DNA of 64,000 nucleotides from assembly GCF_000374425.1 (NCBI RefSeq), contig NZ_KB894361.1, forward strand, positions 62,001 to 126,000. Reading direction: 5' to 3'. This DNA comes from Acinetobacter tjernbergiae DSM 14971 = CIP 107465 (GTDB taxonomy: Bacteria; Pseudomonadota; Gammaproteobacteria; Pseudomonadales; Moraxellaceae). Positions 34,364 through 43,602 of this stretch are shown piece by piece; position 1 is the stretch's first letter, and each line of letters opens with the position of its first letter. The notes under the pieces were generated by a model that was given only the letters and a program-made list of their open reading frames with translations, was not told the DNA's origin and searched no databases. Both the position numbers and the translations under genes were made by a program.

Positions 34364-34567
34364 ATGTTAGAGCTACAACAGAAAATTAAACAGGCTGGGT
34401 TAAGAGTAACGCATCCACGACTTGCGATTTTGACTTTATTAAAGCAGCACACAGAAGACTTAACCGTTAAGCAAATTTATCAGCTATTGCACTCACAACA
34501 ACAGCGATTGAGTTTGGCAACAGTTTATCGGGTGATTAGTGATTTGGTTGGCTGTTTTCATGGTTGA
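34364..34567 (+). pseudogene. Truncated Fur-family regulator (N-terminal half only)
   Basis: A 67-codon frame with the Fur winged-helix N-terminus: LQQKIKQAGLRVTHPRLAIL, LTVKQIYQLLH and SLATVYRVISDL. A normal Fur protein continues with about 80 residues of metal-binding and dimerisation domain; here the frame ends a few codons after the recognition helix and the following DNA resembles a different gene (see 34552). The protein cannot dimerise or bind metal like Fur and is probably non-functional. GGGAGCG provides a good ribosome-binding site, so the truncated frame may still be translated. Confidence 0.8.
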
Positions 34568-34647
34568 TTGCCTATCCTGTCGTTCTCATGTTTTTGCCTG
34601 TTGTTCGACGCTTAACAAACCTTATTGTGGAAATGTCACCACATTGA
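34552..34647 (+). pseudogene. 3' remnant of a DUF2798 membrane protein gene
   Basis: In a different frame from the Fur remnant, this reads LFSWLIAYPVVLMFLPVVRR then LTNLIVEMSPH and a stop. A W-IAYP-V---LP-VRRL pattern is typical of the C-terminal helix of DUF2798 proteins. The start and first helix are missing, so a deletion has apparently joined the fur-like 5' half to this 3' end, with the junction near 34545-34555. Confidence 0.55.
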
Positions 34648-34791
34648 TATATCAGGCTGTTGAATAACAATAAAGATTGTCTCATTGATAGCACTCTGCG
34701 TATTACCAAAAGACTATATTGAATGATGATTGTATTGTTAAGATCAGTAAAACAACTCATTGCAATAGCATAGGTAAAAGAGAGCGATATC

Positions 34792-35739
34792 ATGAGCAAT
34801 AATAACGATTACGATATTTCTGATTCAAAAGATTGTAAAACTTATATCAATCAATTTATTCAAGACTTTACGATTAGATCAGCGGAAATTGGTAAGGGCA
34901 CAATCATTAAACGTGCCTTGCCGAGTCGTCAGAAGCGTTTGGTGGGGGCGTGGTGTTTCCTTGATCATGCAGGGCCTGTGAGTTTCCCTGCGGGAGATGG
35001 TTTAGATGTTGGGCCGCATCCACATATTGGTTTGCAGACATTTACATGGATGATTGAAGGCACCATGATGCATACCGATAGCCTTGGTTCAAAACAGCTG
35101 ATTCGTCCTAAACAGGTGAATTTGATGACTGCAGGTCGTGGGATTTCGCATACTGAAGTTGCACCAGATATTGAAACTAAGATGCATGCAGCGCAATTGT
35201 GGATCGCATTACCTGATGACAAGCGCAATATGGAGCCAAAGTTTGAACACTATCCAGAGCTACCTGTCGTAACTAAAGATCAGGTTGAATTTACCATTTT
35301 AGTGGGGGATTTCCTTGATACGGTTTCTCCTGTGCAAGTACATACACCTTTGGTTGGTGTGGACTTAACTGCACAAGCAAATACTAAAACTCGTATTCCA
35401 CTCAATCCAAACTTTGAATATGCATTTATGGCACTTGAAGGCATTGCTCAGGTAAATGGGCATGAACTCAATGCCGATAATATGGTGGTGTTGGAAACGG
35501 GACTCACTGAAATCGAAGTCGAACTGACTGAAGGTCATCGTGTGTTACTCATCGGGGGTGAACCGTTTGAATCGCCAATTTTGCTGTGGTGGAACTTCGT
35601 TGGACGTACGATGCAAGATTTACAGCAGGCACGAGAAGATTGGATCAATCATGATCCCCGTTTTGGTGAAATTCCTGATTATCAAGGTAAGCGTCTCGAA
35701 GCACCTGTATTACCTGAGCAAATGAGGGCGTCGAAATGA
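34792..35739 (+). CDS. Pirin family protein
   Basis: A 315-residue bicupin protein. The N-terminal cupin carries the metal-binding pattern GPHPHIGLQTFTWMIEG and ISHTEVAPD (histidines and glutamate), and the start of the pirin fold is LVGAWCFLDHAGPVSFPAGD. Pirins bind iron; some are quercetin dioxygenases or redox-sensing cofactors. The stop overlaps the OsmC gene start (ATGA), so the two are coupled. Confidence 0.9.
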   Translation: MSNNNDYDISDSKDCKTYINQFIQDFTIRSAEIGKGTIIKRALPSRQKRLVGAWCFLDHAGPVSFPAGDGLDVGPHPHIGLQTFTWMIEGTMMHTDSLGSKQLIRPKQVNLMTAGRGISHTEVAPDIETKMHAAQLWIALPDDKRNMEPKFEHYPELPVVTKDQVEFTILVGDFLDTVSPVQVHTPLVGVDLTAQANTKTRIPLNPNFEYAFMALEGIAQVNGHELNADNMVVLETGLTEIEVELTEGHRVLLIGGEPFESPILLWWNFVGRTMQDLQQAREDWINHDPRFGEIPDYQGKRLEAPVLPEQMRASK

Positions 35740-36134
35740 GTGTGATTGCGAGTGCAAAAGTTCAGGCTTTAGTCGAACCGTGGAAAGGAGAGGTGACAAG
35801 TGGCTCACATCAATTTCTTACCGATAAGCCAGAATCTTTTGGAGGTCATGATACAGGGCCAGCGCCCTATGATTTTCTGACTGCAAGTTTAGCATCATGC
35901 ACCATGATTACCTTACGCATGTATGCACAGCATAAGCAAATTGATCTGGGTCAGTTTAGCGTTGAAGTCGATTTTCACACCAATCGTGAACAACAGGAAC
36001 GAATCGAGCGTCGAGTAATATTTAAACAACCGATTTCACAAGACTTACAAGAAAAACTTCTCAATGTATGTAGCAAAACACCAGTTACTAAAACTTTGTT
36101 ACGCAGTTTAGACATACAGACCGTGATTGTTTAA
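35736..36134 (+). CDS. OsmC-family peroxiredoxin-like protein
   Basis: A 132-residue OsmC/Ohr-fold protein. PAPYDFLTASLASCTMITLR contains the first conserved cysteine, and LLNVCSKTPVTKTLL contains the second, the pair that reduces organic hydroperoxides in this family. It overlaps the pirin gene by four bases (ATGA), so it belongs to the same operon and probably has a related oxidative-stress role. Confidence 0.88.
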   Translation: MSVIASAKVQALVEPWKGEVTSGSHQFLTDKPESFGGHDTGPAPYDFLTASLASCTMITLRMYAQHKQIDLGQFSVEVDFHTNREQQERIERRVIFKQPISQDLQEKLLNVCSKTPVTKTLLRSLDIQTVIV

Positions 36135-36174
36135 GACTAAAGTGCTATTGTGCTTGGGCGAAACATAATTCTAA

Positions 36175-36210
36175 GTGTAACTGTGAGAGGGATTAGAACC
36201 GCAGTTACAC
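36175..36210. repeat. Inverted repeat upstream of the GST gene
   Basis: GTGTAACTG and CAGTTACAC are perfect inverted nine-mers with an 18-base spacer, between osmC and the GST gene. It could be an operator or a weak terminator; there is no T-tract. Confidence 0.4.
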
Positions 36211-36231
36211 AGTAAAAAAGCAGGCACAAAA

Positions 36232-36885
36232 ATGATTACCTTACATTACCTACAATGCTCACGTTCATTCCGTATCCTGTGGGCATTAGAAGAACTTGGT
36301 GTGGATTACCAAGTTGAGTATTATCAAAGGTCACCTAGTTATGCAGCCCCTGAAAGTCTTAAACAAATTCATCCATTAGGTAAAGCACCGATTTTGGTAG
36401 ATAATCAGGAGGTCATTGTTGAATCGGCTGTTATCCTAGATTATTTACAACAACAGTATGATGAATCACAACAATTTAAACCACAGCAGTTCAAAGATCA
36501 GCTTCAATATTCATATTGGATGCACTATGCAGAAGGCTCTCTTATGCCATTGTTGGTGATGACTCTCGTCATCAATAATGTAAGCAAGCATGTTCCGTGG
36601 GTTATTCGCCCTGTTGCTGAAAAAATTACCAATGGTATAAAAGCTGGTTTTGTTCGTCCTCGTGTAAAAGAACATATTCTCTATCTTGAGCAGTATTTGG
36701 CAGAACATGATTATTTCGCGGGAGAGTTTTCTTTCGCAGATATTCAAATGGCATTCCCACTGATTGCAATTCAAAAACGTTTACATGGCAAATATCCGAA
36801 TATTCAAGCCTTTGTTCAACGTGTTCAGCAGCGTTCAGCATTTCAACGGGCCGAACAAGCAAGTTTACATTCACAGTGTGCGTAA
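36232..36885 (+). CDS. Glutathione S-transferase family protein
   Basis: A 217-residue protein with an N-terminal thioredoxin-fold domain (ITLHYLQCSRSFRILWALEE, GKAPILVDNQEVIVESAVIL with the glutathione-binding ESA motif) and a C-terminal helical domain (YLEQYLAEHDYFAGEFSFAD). The usual catalytic Tyr/Ser position near residue 10 is in LQCSRSFRIL, so serine is likely. Substrate unknown. A terminator follows directly. Confidence 0.9.
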   Translation: MITLHYLQCSRSFRILWALEELGVDYQVEYYQRSPSYAAPESLKQIHPLGKAPILVDNQEVIVESAVILDYLQQQYDESQQFKPQQFKDQLQYSYWMHYAEGSLMPLLVMTLVINNVSKHVPWVIRPVAEKITNGIKAGFVRPRVKEHILYLEQYLAEHDYFAGEFSFADIQMAFPLIAIQKRLHGKYPNIQAFVQRVQQRSAFQRAEQASLHSQCA

Positions 36886-36900
36886 TATCCTCAATAACAA

Positions 36901-36928
36901 AAAAGGAACGATTAATCGTTCCTTTTTT
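36901..36928. terminator. Terminator after the GST gene
   Basis: AAAAGGAACGATTAATCGTTCCTTTT is a palindrome with a T-tract, between the converging GST and SPOR genes, so it may serve both. Confidence 0.85.
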
Positions 36929-36955
36929 GTTGAAAATATCAACTGATCTAGCAAT

Positions 36956-37564
36956 TTATCGTTTAATCACGATCGAATCAATACCACTATGTTGCAAGGT
37001 TTGTTGAGCAGCAAGTGCTGCATCTTGGCTATCATAAGGACCAGAGAAAACACGATACCATGTTTGACCATTCTCAACGGTTTTTATAACATCGGCAGAT
37101 AAACCATTCAAAATAATTTCTGCACGACGCGCATCTGCACTATCGGGATCAGGATAACTACGTACTTGTAAAATATAGCTTGCTTGAGTTGATGTAGTTT
37201 GTTCACTTGAGGTGATATTGGTTGGGTCTTCTGTGGTTGTTGTTTCAGGTTTAGGTGATTCAATAATTACGACACTACCTTGCTGCTTAGTTTCAGGTAC
37301 TGCTTGTTCAGGAATTGGTGTGACTTGCTGTTGAGGTAATAGATCGTAGAATCGATAGTCTTTATTGGTATCTTCTTCTTGGTAGTGTTCAGATGTGACT
37401 TGATTCTTTGCGGGAACGGGTTGCCAAGGTTGCCATAGCATCAGCATGACACCCACACAAAGGATCGCAAGAATTGCGACAAGCATTCCTAACCACTTGG
37501 GTACAAGTGGTTTCTTGGGCTTGTTGGGTCGTTCAGATACACCACGTTGCGTTTTTCCAAACAC
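36956..37564 (-). CDS. SPOR-domain membrane protein
   Basis: A 202-residue protein with a short cytoplasmic N-terminus, one membrane helix (WLGMLVAILAILCVGVMLML), a low-complexity Pro/Thr/Glu periplasmic linker and a C-terminal SPOR domain (about 125-200: YILQVRSYPDPDSADARRAE, WYRVFSGPYDSQDAALAAQQ). SPOR domains bind denuded peptidoglycan at the division septum. It is directly downstream of argS in the same direction, as in many gammaproteobacteria (FtsN-like neighbours); a division role is inferred. Confidence 0.88.
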   Translation of the reverse strand: MFGKTQRGVSERPNKPKKPLVPKWLGMLVAILAILCVGVMLMLWQPWQPVPAKNQVTSEHYQEEDTNKDYRFYDLLPQQQVTPIPEQAVPETKQQGSVVIIESPKPETTTTEDPTNITSSEQTTSTQASYILQVRSYPDPDSADARRAEIILNGLSADVIKTVENGQTWYRVFSGPYDSQDAALAAQQTLQHSGIDSIVIKR

Positions 37565-37620
37565 CTGAAATTCCTCTTGATCCTAATCCTATTAGGTTAT
37601 TTGTAACTTGAAACTGCTTA

Positions 37621-37657
37621 AAAACAAAGCATTATGTTTAAAATAATGCTTTGTTTT
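37621..37657. terminator. Terminator between argS and the SPOR gene
   Basis: AAAACAAAGCATTA and TAATGCTTTGTTTT form a perfect 14-pair stem with a nine-base loop. On the minus strand it would end the argS transcript. Confidence 0.7.
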
Positions 37658-37679
37658 ACGATCTGGGTAATGTTGCAAG

Positions 37680-37702
37680 AGCGTTGCTTTGCTAGTTACA
37701 TT
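37680..37702. repeat. 23-bp direct repeat, copy A
   Basis: AGCGTTGCTTTGC followed by TAGTTACATT is identical to copy B at 37742, 62 bases away. The space between holds a GGGCATAGCCC hairpin. Confidence 0.7.
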
Positions 37703-37741
37703 TCTACGCGGGCATAGCCCTTGTCTTGCGACAATGTGCAA

Positions 37742-37764
37742 AGCGTTGCTTTGCTAGTTACATT
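37742..37764. repeat. 23-bp direct repeat, copy B, containing the argS stop codon
   Basis: Identical to copy A at 37680. On the minus strand it encodes the last codon and the stop of argS, then GCAAAGCAACGCTTTGC, a short hairpin. The end of argS appears to have been duplicated, or a repeat element ends exactly there. Confidence 0.7.
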
Positions 37765-39548
37765 GTCTCAGGTGCAGATACACCAAGTAATTCTAAGCCA
37801 TTGCGCAGAACTTGCTGTACGTTGATTGAAAGTAATAAACGTGCTTGTGTAAGTGTCACATCATCGCCAAGGACTTTATGCTCGTTGTACCAACCGTGGA
37901 ATAAGGCTGCTAACTCTTTCAGATAGTTGCCGATTTGATGTGGTTCATACGCATTTGCTGCACGTACTAAAATATCTGGATAAGCGGCAAGTTTTGCTAG
38001 AATTTCAGTTTCAGCGTCAAGTTCTAAACGATTTGCATGTTCACGTGCCGAAACAGCATCAAAACTGAGATCTGTAGATGCTGCTTTCTCTAACATACGG
38101 CAAATACGGGCGTGTGCATATTGAATGTAATACACCGCATTATCTTTGCTTTGTGAAACTGCAAGGTCTAAGTCAAAGTCGATGTGTTGTTCAGATTTAC
38201 GCATCACGTAGTAGAAACGTGCAGCATCGTTGCCCACTTCTTTACGTAGGTCACGTAAAGTCACGAACTGACCCGAACGAGATGACATTTGCACCATCTC
38301 GCCACCACGCCATAAGCTCACGAACTGAACCAAAAGCACGGTCAATTTCTTCGAGTCATAACCCATTGCATCAATGGCTGCTTTCACACGAGAAATATAG
38401 CCGTGGTGGTCTGAGCCCCAAATATCAATGAGGTCGGTATAGCCACGTTGTAACTTATTTAAGTGGTAAGCAATATCAGATGCAAAATATGTGGTTTGAC
38501 CATTGCGGCGTTTCACAACACGGTCTTTTTCATCACCAAATTCAGTCGATTTAAACCAAATGTTACCCTCTTTCTCATAGAGGAAACCGCGTTGATCTAA
38601 AGTTTCGAGCGCTTCATCAATTTTGTCAGCCAATGAAGCTTCACTGAACCATTGATCAAAGGTCACGCCAAAGTCAGCAAGGTCATCTTTGATGTCATCT
38701 AAAATGGCATGTAACGCTGCTTGGTGGAATACACGGTAGCCAGCACCAATCAATTGCTGTGAATTGGCAATTAAACCATCAATATGTTTTTCTTTGTCGC
38801 CAGTAAGGACAACTTTGTTGCCTTCAGCATCGAGTTCTTCTGCATATTGAACGTCTTCAGGCACATCTTTATAAATGTCAGCAACTGGACGAACATGCGC
38901 ATCTGCATCTTTATCAATAATGCTTTGTGCGATTTCTTTGACGTAGTCGCCTTGATATGCATTTTTAGGGAAAACCAGTGTTTGTCCCGTGAGTTCTAAA
39001 TAACGTAAATACGTTGAGGTTGCCAAAATATCCATTTGACGACCTGCATCGTTGACATAATATTCACGGTCAACTTTTGCACCTGTTGCTTCGAGTAGGT
39101 TAGCAACAGTCATCCCATAAGCTGCACCACGACCATGTCCTACATGTAGGCTAGAGGTTGGATTGGCAGAAACAAATTCGACTTGGATCTTTTTAGCTGC
39201 ATTGGCTTGAGTGCGACCGTAATGATCTTTCTGTGCTTGAATTTGATCCAGTACAGCGAAACGTTGGTCTGCGTTTAAGAAGAAGTTAATAAAACCAGGA
39301 CCTGCAATTTCTGCTTTAGTAATATCAGCTACTTCAGGGAGGGCAGCCAAGATTTTTTCAGCAAGATCACGTGGTTTCATACCCGCGACTTTAGAGCCAA
39401 TCATAGCAATATTTGAAGCAAAATCACCGTGACTTCGGTCTTTAGTACGGGTTAAATGGCTCGTATTTGTCCAATCTGAAGGAAGTACCCCTTGTTGTTG
39501 AAGGGATTGCACCGCATGATCAAGAGCTGCTTGTATTGCCGTATTCAT
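37758..39548 (-). CDS. argS: Arginyl-tRNA synthetase
   Basis: Charges tRNA-Arg; an essential class I synthetase. The 596-residue protein has an N-terminal Add-1 domain, the HIGH-type motif NPTSSLHVGHGRGAAYG, the tRNA-synthetase core GSDHHGYISRVKAA, a KMSKS-like MSSRSGQFVTL, and a C-terminal DALR anticodon-binding domain (YIQYAHARICRMLEKA onward). Length is normal. The stop codon lies within a 23-bp direct repeat. The SPOR gene follows. Confidence 0.97.
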   Translation of the reverse strand: MNTAIQAALDHAVQSLQQQGVLPSDWTNTSHLTRTKDRSHGDFASNIAMIGSKVAGMKPRDLAEKILAALPEVADITKAEIAGPGFINFFLNADQRFAVLDQIQAQKDHYGRTQANAAKKIQVEFVSANPTSSLHVGHGRGAAYGMTVANLLEATGAKVDREYYVNDAGRQMDILATSTYLRYLELTGQTLVFPKNAYQGDYVKEIAQSIIDKDADAHVRPVADIYKDVPEDVQYAEELDAEGNKVVLTGDKEKHIDGLIANSQQLIGAGYRVFHQAALHAILDDIKDDLADFGVTFDQWFSEASLADKIDEALETLDQRGFLYEKEGNIWFKSTEFGDEKDRVVKRRNGQTTYFASDIAYHLNKLQRGYTDLIDIWGSDHHGYISRVKAAIDAMGYDSKKLTVLLVQFVSLWRGGEMVQMSSRSGQFVTLRDLRKEVGNDAARFYYVMRKSEQHIDFDLDLAVSQSKDNAVYYIQYAHARICRMLEKAASTDLSFDAVSAREHANRLELDAETEILAKLAAYPDILVRAANAYEPHQIGNYLKELAALFHGWYNEHKVLGDDVTLTQARLLLSINVQQVLRNGLELLGVSAPETM

Positions 39549-39709
39549 AGTTACCGAAATAAATGTCGCGGAAAAACGTCAAATATAGCAAATTTTGGGG
39601 GCTTAAGGGGAGAGTGATTGAAGTGGAATTAACATATTCACATAAATCTTTTTTGTTAAATGCAAAGAGACCCTGTATGAACAGAATCTCTTTTCTAAAA
39701 TCAGCGTTA

Positions 39710-41590
39710 TTAAATGATGCGAGAGCGTTTGATCCATCGCATTTTTCGACCAAATTTATAATTTTCACCTTCGATGCTGAGGATCAAAACTTGTTGATCT
39801 AAGCTAATCGCCTGTTGGATTTGTTGTAAGACATCTTCGATCCGTTTTTTATTGGTGAGTTGATACCAACTGCCCGTTGAAAATGCGAGAACATAACAGG
39901 GAAGATACGGCAAATAATTCACTTTCTTTTTGACAAAATAAGCTTTTTTCAGCGCCTTAATTTTCTTTAATGATTTAGTAAGTTGATTTAATTCTACCTC
40001 AGTTAAATCATGAGAAATGAATTTGTTCTTTAAGTGAATTTGGTTCCGTTCTTGTTGCGCATGACTTTCAAGCTCAAATCGTGCTAAGAATAAACCATGA
40101 TAATAATGTGCTTGCTCATGTTGTTCTTGTTGCCAATAAAAATCTCTCAGCAATTCATAACAAGTTGTCATCATAAATTCATTCAGTTCTGCCGCGCGAG
40201 CAATATAGAAACAGCCTTGATCATCTTCTCTTTCTAATAAAAGTTTGCCGTATTCCAAGCAAATTTCAGCATGATTAGGTGCTTTTTCATAAAGTATCGC
40301 AAGTTGTTCACAAGCTGAATCAGTTTGTTTTGCAATAAAAAGGGTGAGTTGAGCACGTTCAAAAGCCTCATCAATACTGGGTTCCTCAGCTTGTTGAATT
40401 TTTTGCTCCAACTCTGTAAGACGTTGTTTTCCACCTTGAATAACTTGGTATCTATCTTGCCATGAAGAGGCAATATTGCTTTGCCACATTTGATCAAACG
40501 TTGTAGTGACTTTTTCGAGCTGATGTCCCAAAAGTCGATCTGCACTTTGCCCCGCAGAAGGATATTTAAACTCAGGAAATACACCAATCGCTTTTAAACG
40601 ATCTTGTAGAGAGGGATGCGTATCTTGATGTGTTGTGGTTTGTTGCATGGATAACGATAGCCAAGCAGCTGTATTTTCTTTTTCCAAATCATGTGCCAGT
40701 GCATGGCTAAGTTGAAAGAAAGGAGCAACCAGTGGTTGAGGTGTATCATCAGCGCGTTTGTAGATCTCAGTCCAATACTTTTCATCCAGATACTGACTAA
40801 TAATGCTGACTGTTGTCAGCGCTTCTGCCGCTGCCTGAGCAGAGGTTAACTGAACGGCAATCATATCTGCTTCATATTCATTCGCTTGAGCAAGGGGAAA
40901 AGAATATGCAGTAAAATAAGGAACAAAACGACTCAGAAAGGGTCTAAATAAAAAATCTCCACGACTTTGGTTTTGTTCTAAAACTTCAACCAGTTGTGCC
41001 CAGCGAATACGTTGACGATAAATCCAATTCGAAAATTGCGCATGATTTTTGGCTAAATGCCCAAACTCATGCGCTAAGACAGCAGTAAATTGCTCTATGG
41101 TTAAAGATTTGAGTAATGGTAAGCCTAGTAACAGGTAATTCTGAGATGAGCCTAAACCTAGAAAACGTGGGATTTGAACAACACCTGCATTTAAGTCCTC
41201 AACGATAATGACTTTATGAAAATGAGGTGCATTTAATTGCCGTTGTAGTTTTTGAATAATACTAAATAATTCAGGTGCATCTGTTGCGGTAATTGCATAG
41301 CCTTGTGGTGGAGCATGTTTCACCCATAATGATCGTAAAATGACCCAAATAAAAAACCCTACAATTAAAATGAGTTTAATTGCAAAGGCTTTTAAAACGA
41401 GAATAGATAAGAATAATAATGGAATAAGTGCTAATAAAAATAAAATCATACCTCCAATGTATAGATTTCCTAGAAGAGCGAGAATAAATACCTGTAGTTG
41501 ATAGCCTTTTGGATTTCTCTTGATTTTATCCTGTAATCTAATAATTAGTTTTTCAAATTTCTCATTTGTCGATTTTTGTATGTCGTTCAT
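39710..41590 (-). CDS. M48-family metallopeptidase with C-terminal TPR-like region
   Basis: A 626-residue membrane protease. Two or three hydrophobic segments lie at about 28-90. The zinc-binding HEXXH motif is in FTAVLAHEFGHLAKNHAQF near residue 175, followed by the third-ligand region NEYEADMIAVQLTSAQAA. The C-terminal half is helical and repeat-like (SACEQLAILYEKAPNHAEIC), similar to TPRs. M48 proteases (HtpX, BepA) act in envelope quality control. The specific substrate is unknown. The active-site residues look intact. Confidence 0.88.
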   Translation of the reverse strand: MNDIQKSTNEKFEKLIIRLQDKIKRNPKGYQLQVFILALLGNLYIGGMILFLLALIPLLFLSILVLKAFAIKLILIVGFFIWVILRSLWVKHAPPQGYAITATDAPELFSIIQKLQRQLNAPHFHKVIIVEDLNAGVVQIPRFLGLGSSQNYLLLGLPLLKSLTIEQFTAVLAHEFGHLAKNHAQFSNWIYRQRIRWAQLVEVLEQNQSRGDFLFRPFLSRFVPYFTAYSFPLAQANEYEADMIAVQLTSAQAAAEALTTVSIISQYLDEKYWTEIYKRADDTPQPLVAPFFQLSHALAHDLEKENTAAWLSLSMQQTTTHQDTHPSLQDRLKAIGVFPEFKYPSAGQSADRLLGHQLEKVTTTFDQMWQSNIASSWQDRYQVIQGGKQRLTELEQKIQQAEEPSIDEAFERAQLTLFIAKQTDSACEQLAILYEKAPNHAEICLEYGKLLLEREDDQGCFYIARAAELNEFMMTTCYELLRDFYWQQEQHEQAHYYHGLFLARFELESHAQQERNQIHLKNKFISHDLTEVELNQLTKSLKKIKALKKAYFVKKKVNYLPYLPCYVLAFSTGSWYQLTNKKRIEDVLQQIQQAISLDQQVLILSIEGENYKFGRKMRWIKRSRII

Positions 41591-41719
41591 ATTTTTCTTT
41601 ACATATTAAATAATTAAGGTAATAGGCTTTGCAGTACATTTAAATAACCTGATCTTAGTTTTTATACCGCAAAGCATTTTATGATTATATTAAATTTTAT
41701 CTAATTTTTTTCAATTCTA

Positions 41720-42637
41720 TTATTTAATTATTTGTTCTAATAATTCATCACTCGGTGCGAAATAATAAGCACCATCAATCGCTGTGGTAAAATGCAATAA
41801 ACGGTCATGTATACCATCACCTGTTGTACCGAACATGCGTTCTAGCATTGCATCGAGAATACTGAGATTGTTGGTATAGGCAACAAAAAATAGACCTTGT
41901 TCTCCTCTACCATCTCCATAAGGTAAGCTATGACGTAGAATTTCCATCTCTTCGCCATCCTCATCTTCCACCACGGTACGTGCGACATGTGAGTTTTGAG
42001 GTTTGATTTCATCATCGAGTTCGATAGATTCAAGTTTGGTACGTCCAAAGACATGTTCTTGAGCGTCGACTTTGAGCTGTTGCCATTTTGCCAAATCATG
42101 AATATAGCGTTGTGCAAAAATAAAACTTCCATCCGCAAAAGCGTCTGCTGTTGCTGGAAGTAATGCCGTTTCAGCACGGTCATCTGGAAATTGTGGATTT
42201 TCTGTGCCATCAATAAAGCCAGTCATATCGCGACCATCAAAGAAACGGAAACACGCGCGTTCATCTAAAACATCAACTTTGTTTTGAATGCCACTGAAGA
42301 ATGCTTGACTGATGGCAAAGCAAATATCGGCACGAGCGCTGGCGATATGAATAAACACATCGGCGGGTACGACAGGCATATTAAACGCCCCTTGTTGAGG
42401 GTCGAGTTGTTTAAACCCCTCAGGCGTTTGTGAATAAAGTCTCGACCAAAGCTCAGGGCCAAATGCAATCGCAGTTTTAATCTGATCATTTGGGTGTTGA
42501 GTGATAAGACGATCACGAGTTGAAAGCAGAGCTTCAATCTGCTGCTTGAGTTCCGAAATACTTAAATCTTTTAAACGTAAAACAATAAAACGAGCATGGT
42601 CGGACGGTAATGGAAGAATGACAGATTGAGCAGTCAT
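41720..42637 (-). CDS. Dye-decolourising (Dyp) type heme peroxidase
   Basis: A 305-residue peroxidase. The GXXDG motif with catalytic aspartate is in DMTGFIDGTENPQFP, the proximal heme histidine is likely in KPQNSHVARTVVEDEDGEEM, and the distal arginine-containing region is ILRHSLPYGDGRGEQGLFFV. No signal peptide is seen, so it is cytoplasmic or carried by an encapsulin; no encapsulin gene is adjacent. The natural substrate is unknown. Confidence 0.92.
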   Translation of the reverse strand: MTAQSVILPLPSDHARFIVLRLKDLSISELKQQIEALLSTRDRLITQHPNDQIKTAIAFGPELWSRLYSQTPEGFKQLDPQQGAFNMPVVPADVFIHIASARADICFAISQAFFSGIQNKVDVLDERACFRFFDGRDMTGFIDGTENPQFPDDRAETALLPATADAFADGSFIFAQRYIHDLAKWQQLKVDAQEHVFGRTKLESIELDDEIKPQNSHVARTVVEDEDGEEMEILRHSLPYGDGRGEQGLFFVAYTNNLSILDAMLERMFGTTGDGIHDRLLHFTTAIDGAYYFAPSDELLEQIIK

Positions 42638-42789
42638 GAAGCTCTCCTTAGTTCATTATTTTTAAGTGACTTAATGCCATGATTGTGCCTGATGTCGGCA
42701 GAGCTGAATAGTTTATTTCTGACGAATTTTACGATGCTCATCATTGCAAATAGGAATAATGAGAAGAAGTGGGTTGCTTATCTAAACGG

Positions 42790-43599
42790 TTAATTGGTTT
42801 TGAAACTTGGTAAGAGTTTTTGCGCTGTAAAAATGAGTGCAAAGCAAAGCGCCATACATAAAACGATACTCAGACCTGTGGCAATATTTAATGCTGCACT
42901 TGACCATAAACCGACAGTGACACCGAACTGTGCCAGTAAAAATGCCCAAATCACCATTTGCTTCGGTGAGTGTGCGAGCAAACGTGCGCTCAGCGCAGGA
43001 ATGACGAGCAATGCGCCCATCAGTAGCGAACCCACTGCACGTAGCGCAAGTACAGTAAATAAAGCCAGTAATAGCATGAAAATTAAACGTTGCCAGTTGG
43101 CACTGACTCCTTCGCTCATGGCAATATCAGGGTCAATCGCAATTTGGATTTGCGCTGACCATGAGCGATAAAGCACAGCCAGTGAACTCACAATGACTAC
43201 GGCAAACATGGGTAAATCAGCCCATTCGATACTGAGTAGATCACCGAACAAATAGCTCAATAATTCGGGACGTAAACTCGGAATATGCTGAATCAAGAGC
43301 AAGCCTGAGCAGAGTAAGGTTGCTGAGCTTAGAGCGAGGAGGGCATCATTGGGTAGGCGAGAATCATGCAGAACCCATAAAATCGCTACCAATAATGCAG
43401 CTAAACTGGCTACACCTAACCAAAAGGGTAAATGCAATAAACCTGCAATAGCGACACCCAGTAAAGTTCCGTGCGCCATGGTGTCGGCAAAAAAAGACAT
43501 TCTGCGCCAAAGCATCAGGCAGCCGAGTGGTGCTGTCAGGAATACCAGTAGCGACCCCATAATCCAAGCAGGTAATAGGAGTTGTAACCATTCCATCAT
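42790..43599 (-). CDS. znuB: Zinc ABC transporter permease
   Basis: The inner-membrane permease of the high-affinity zinc importer ZnuABC. The 269-residue protein has about eight hydrophobic helices and the ABC-3 family pattern LGCLMLWRRMSFFADTMAHG at the N-terminus and TVLALRAVGSLLMGALLVIP with PALSARLLAHSPKQM in the C-terminal half. It lies three bases after znuC in the order zur-znuC-znuB. Confidence 0.94.
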   Translation of the reverse strand: MMEWLQLLLPAWIMGSLLVFLTAPLGCLMLWRRMSFFADTMAHGTLLGVAIAGLLHLPFWLGVASLAALLVAILWVLHDSRLPNDALLALSSATLLCSGLLLIQHIPSLRPELLSYLFGDLLSIEWADLPMFAVVIVSSLAVLYRSWSAQIQIAIDPDIAMSEGVSANWQRLIFMLLLALFTVLALRAVGSLLMGALLVIPALSARLLAHSPKQMVIWAFLLAQFGVTVGLWSSAALNIATGLSIVLCMALCFALIFTAQKLLPSFKTN

Positions 43600-43602
43600 T
43601 GC

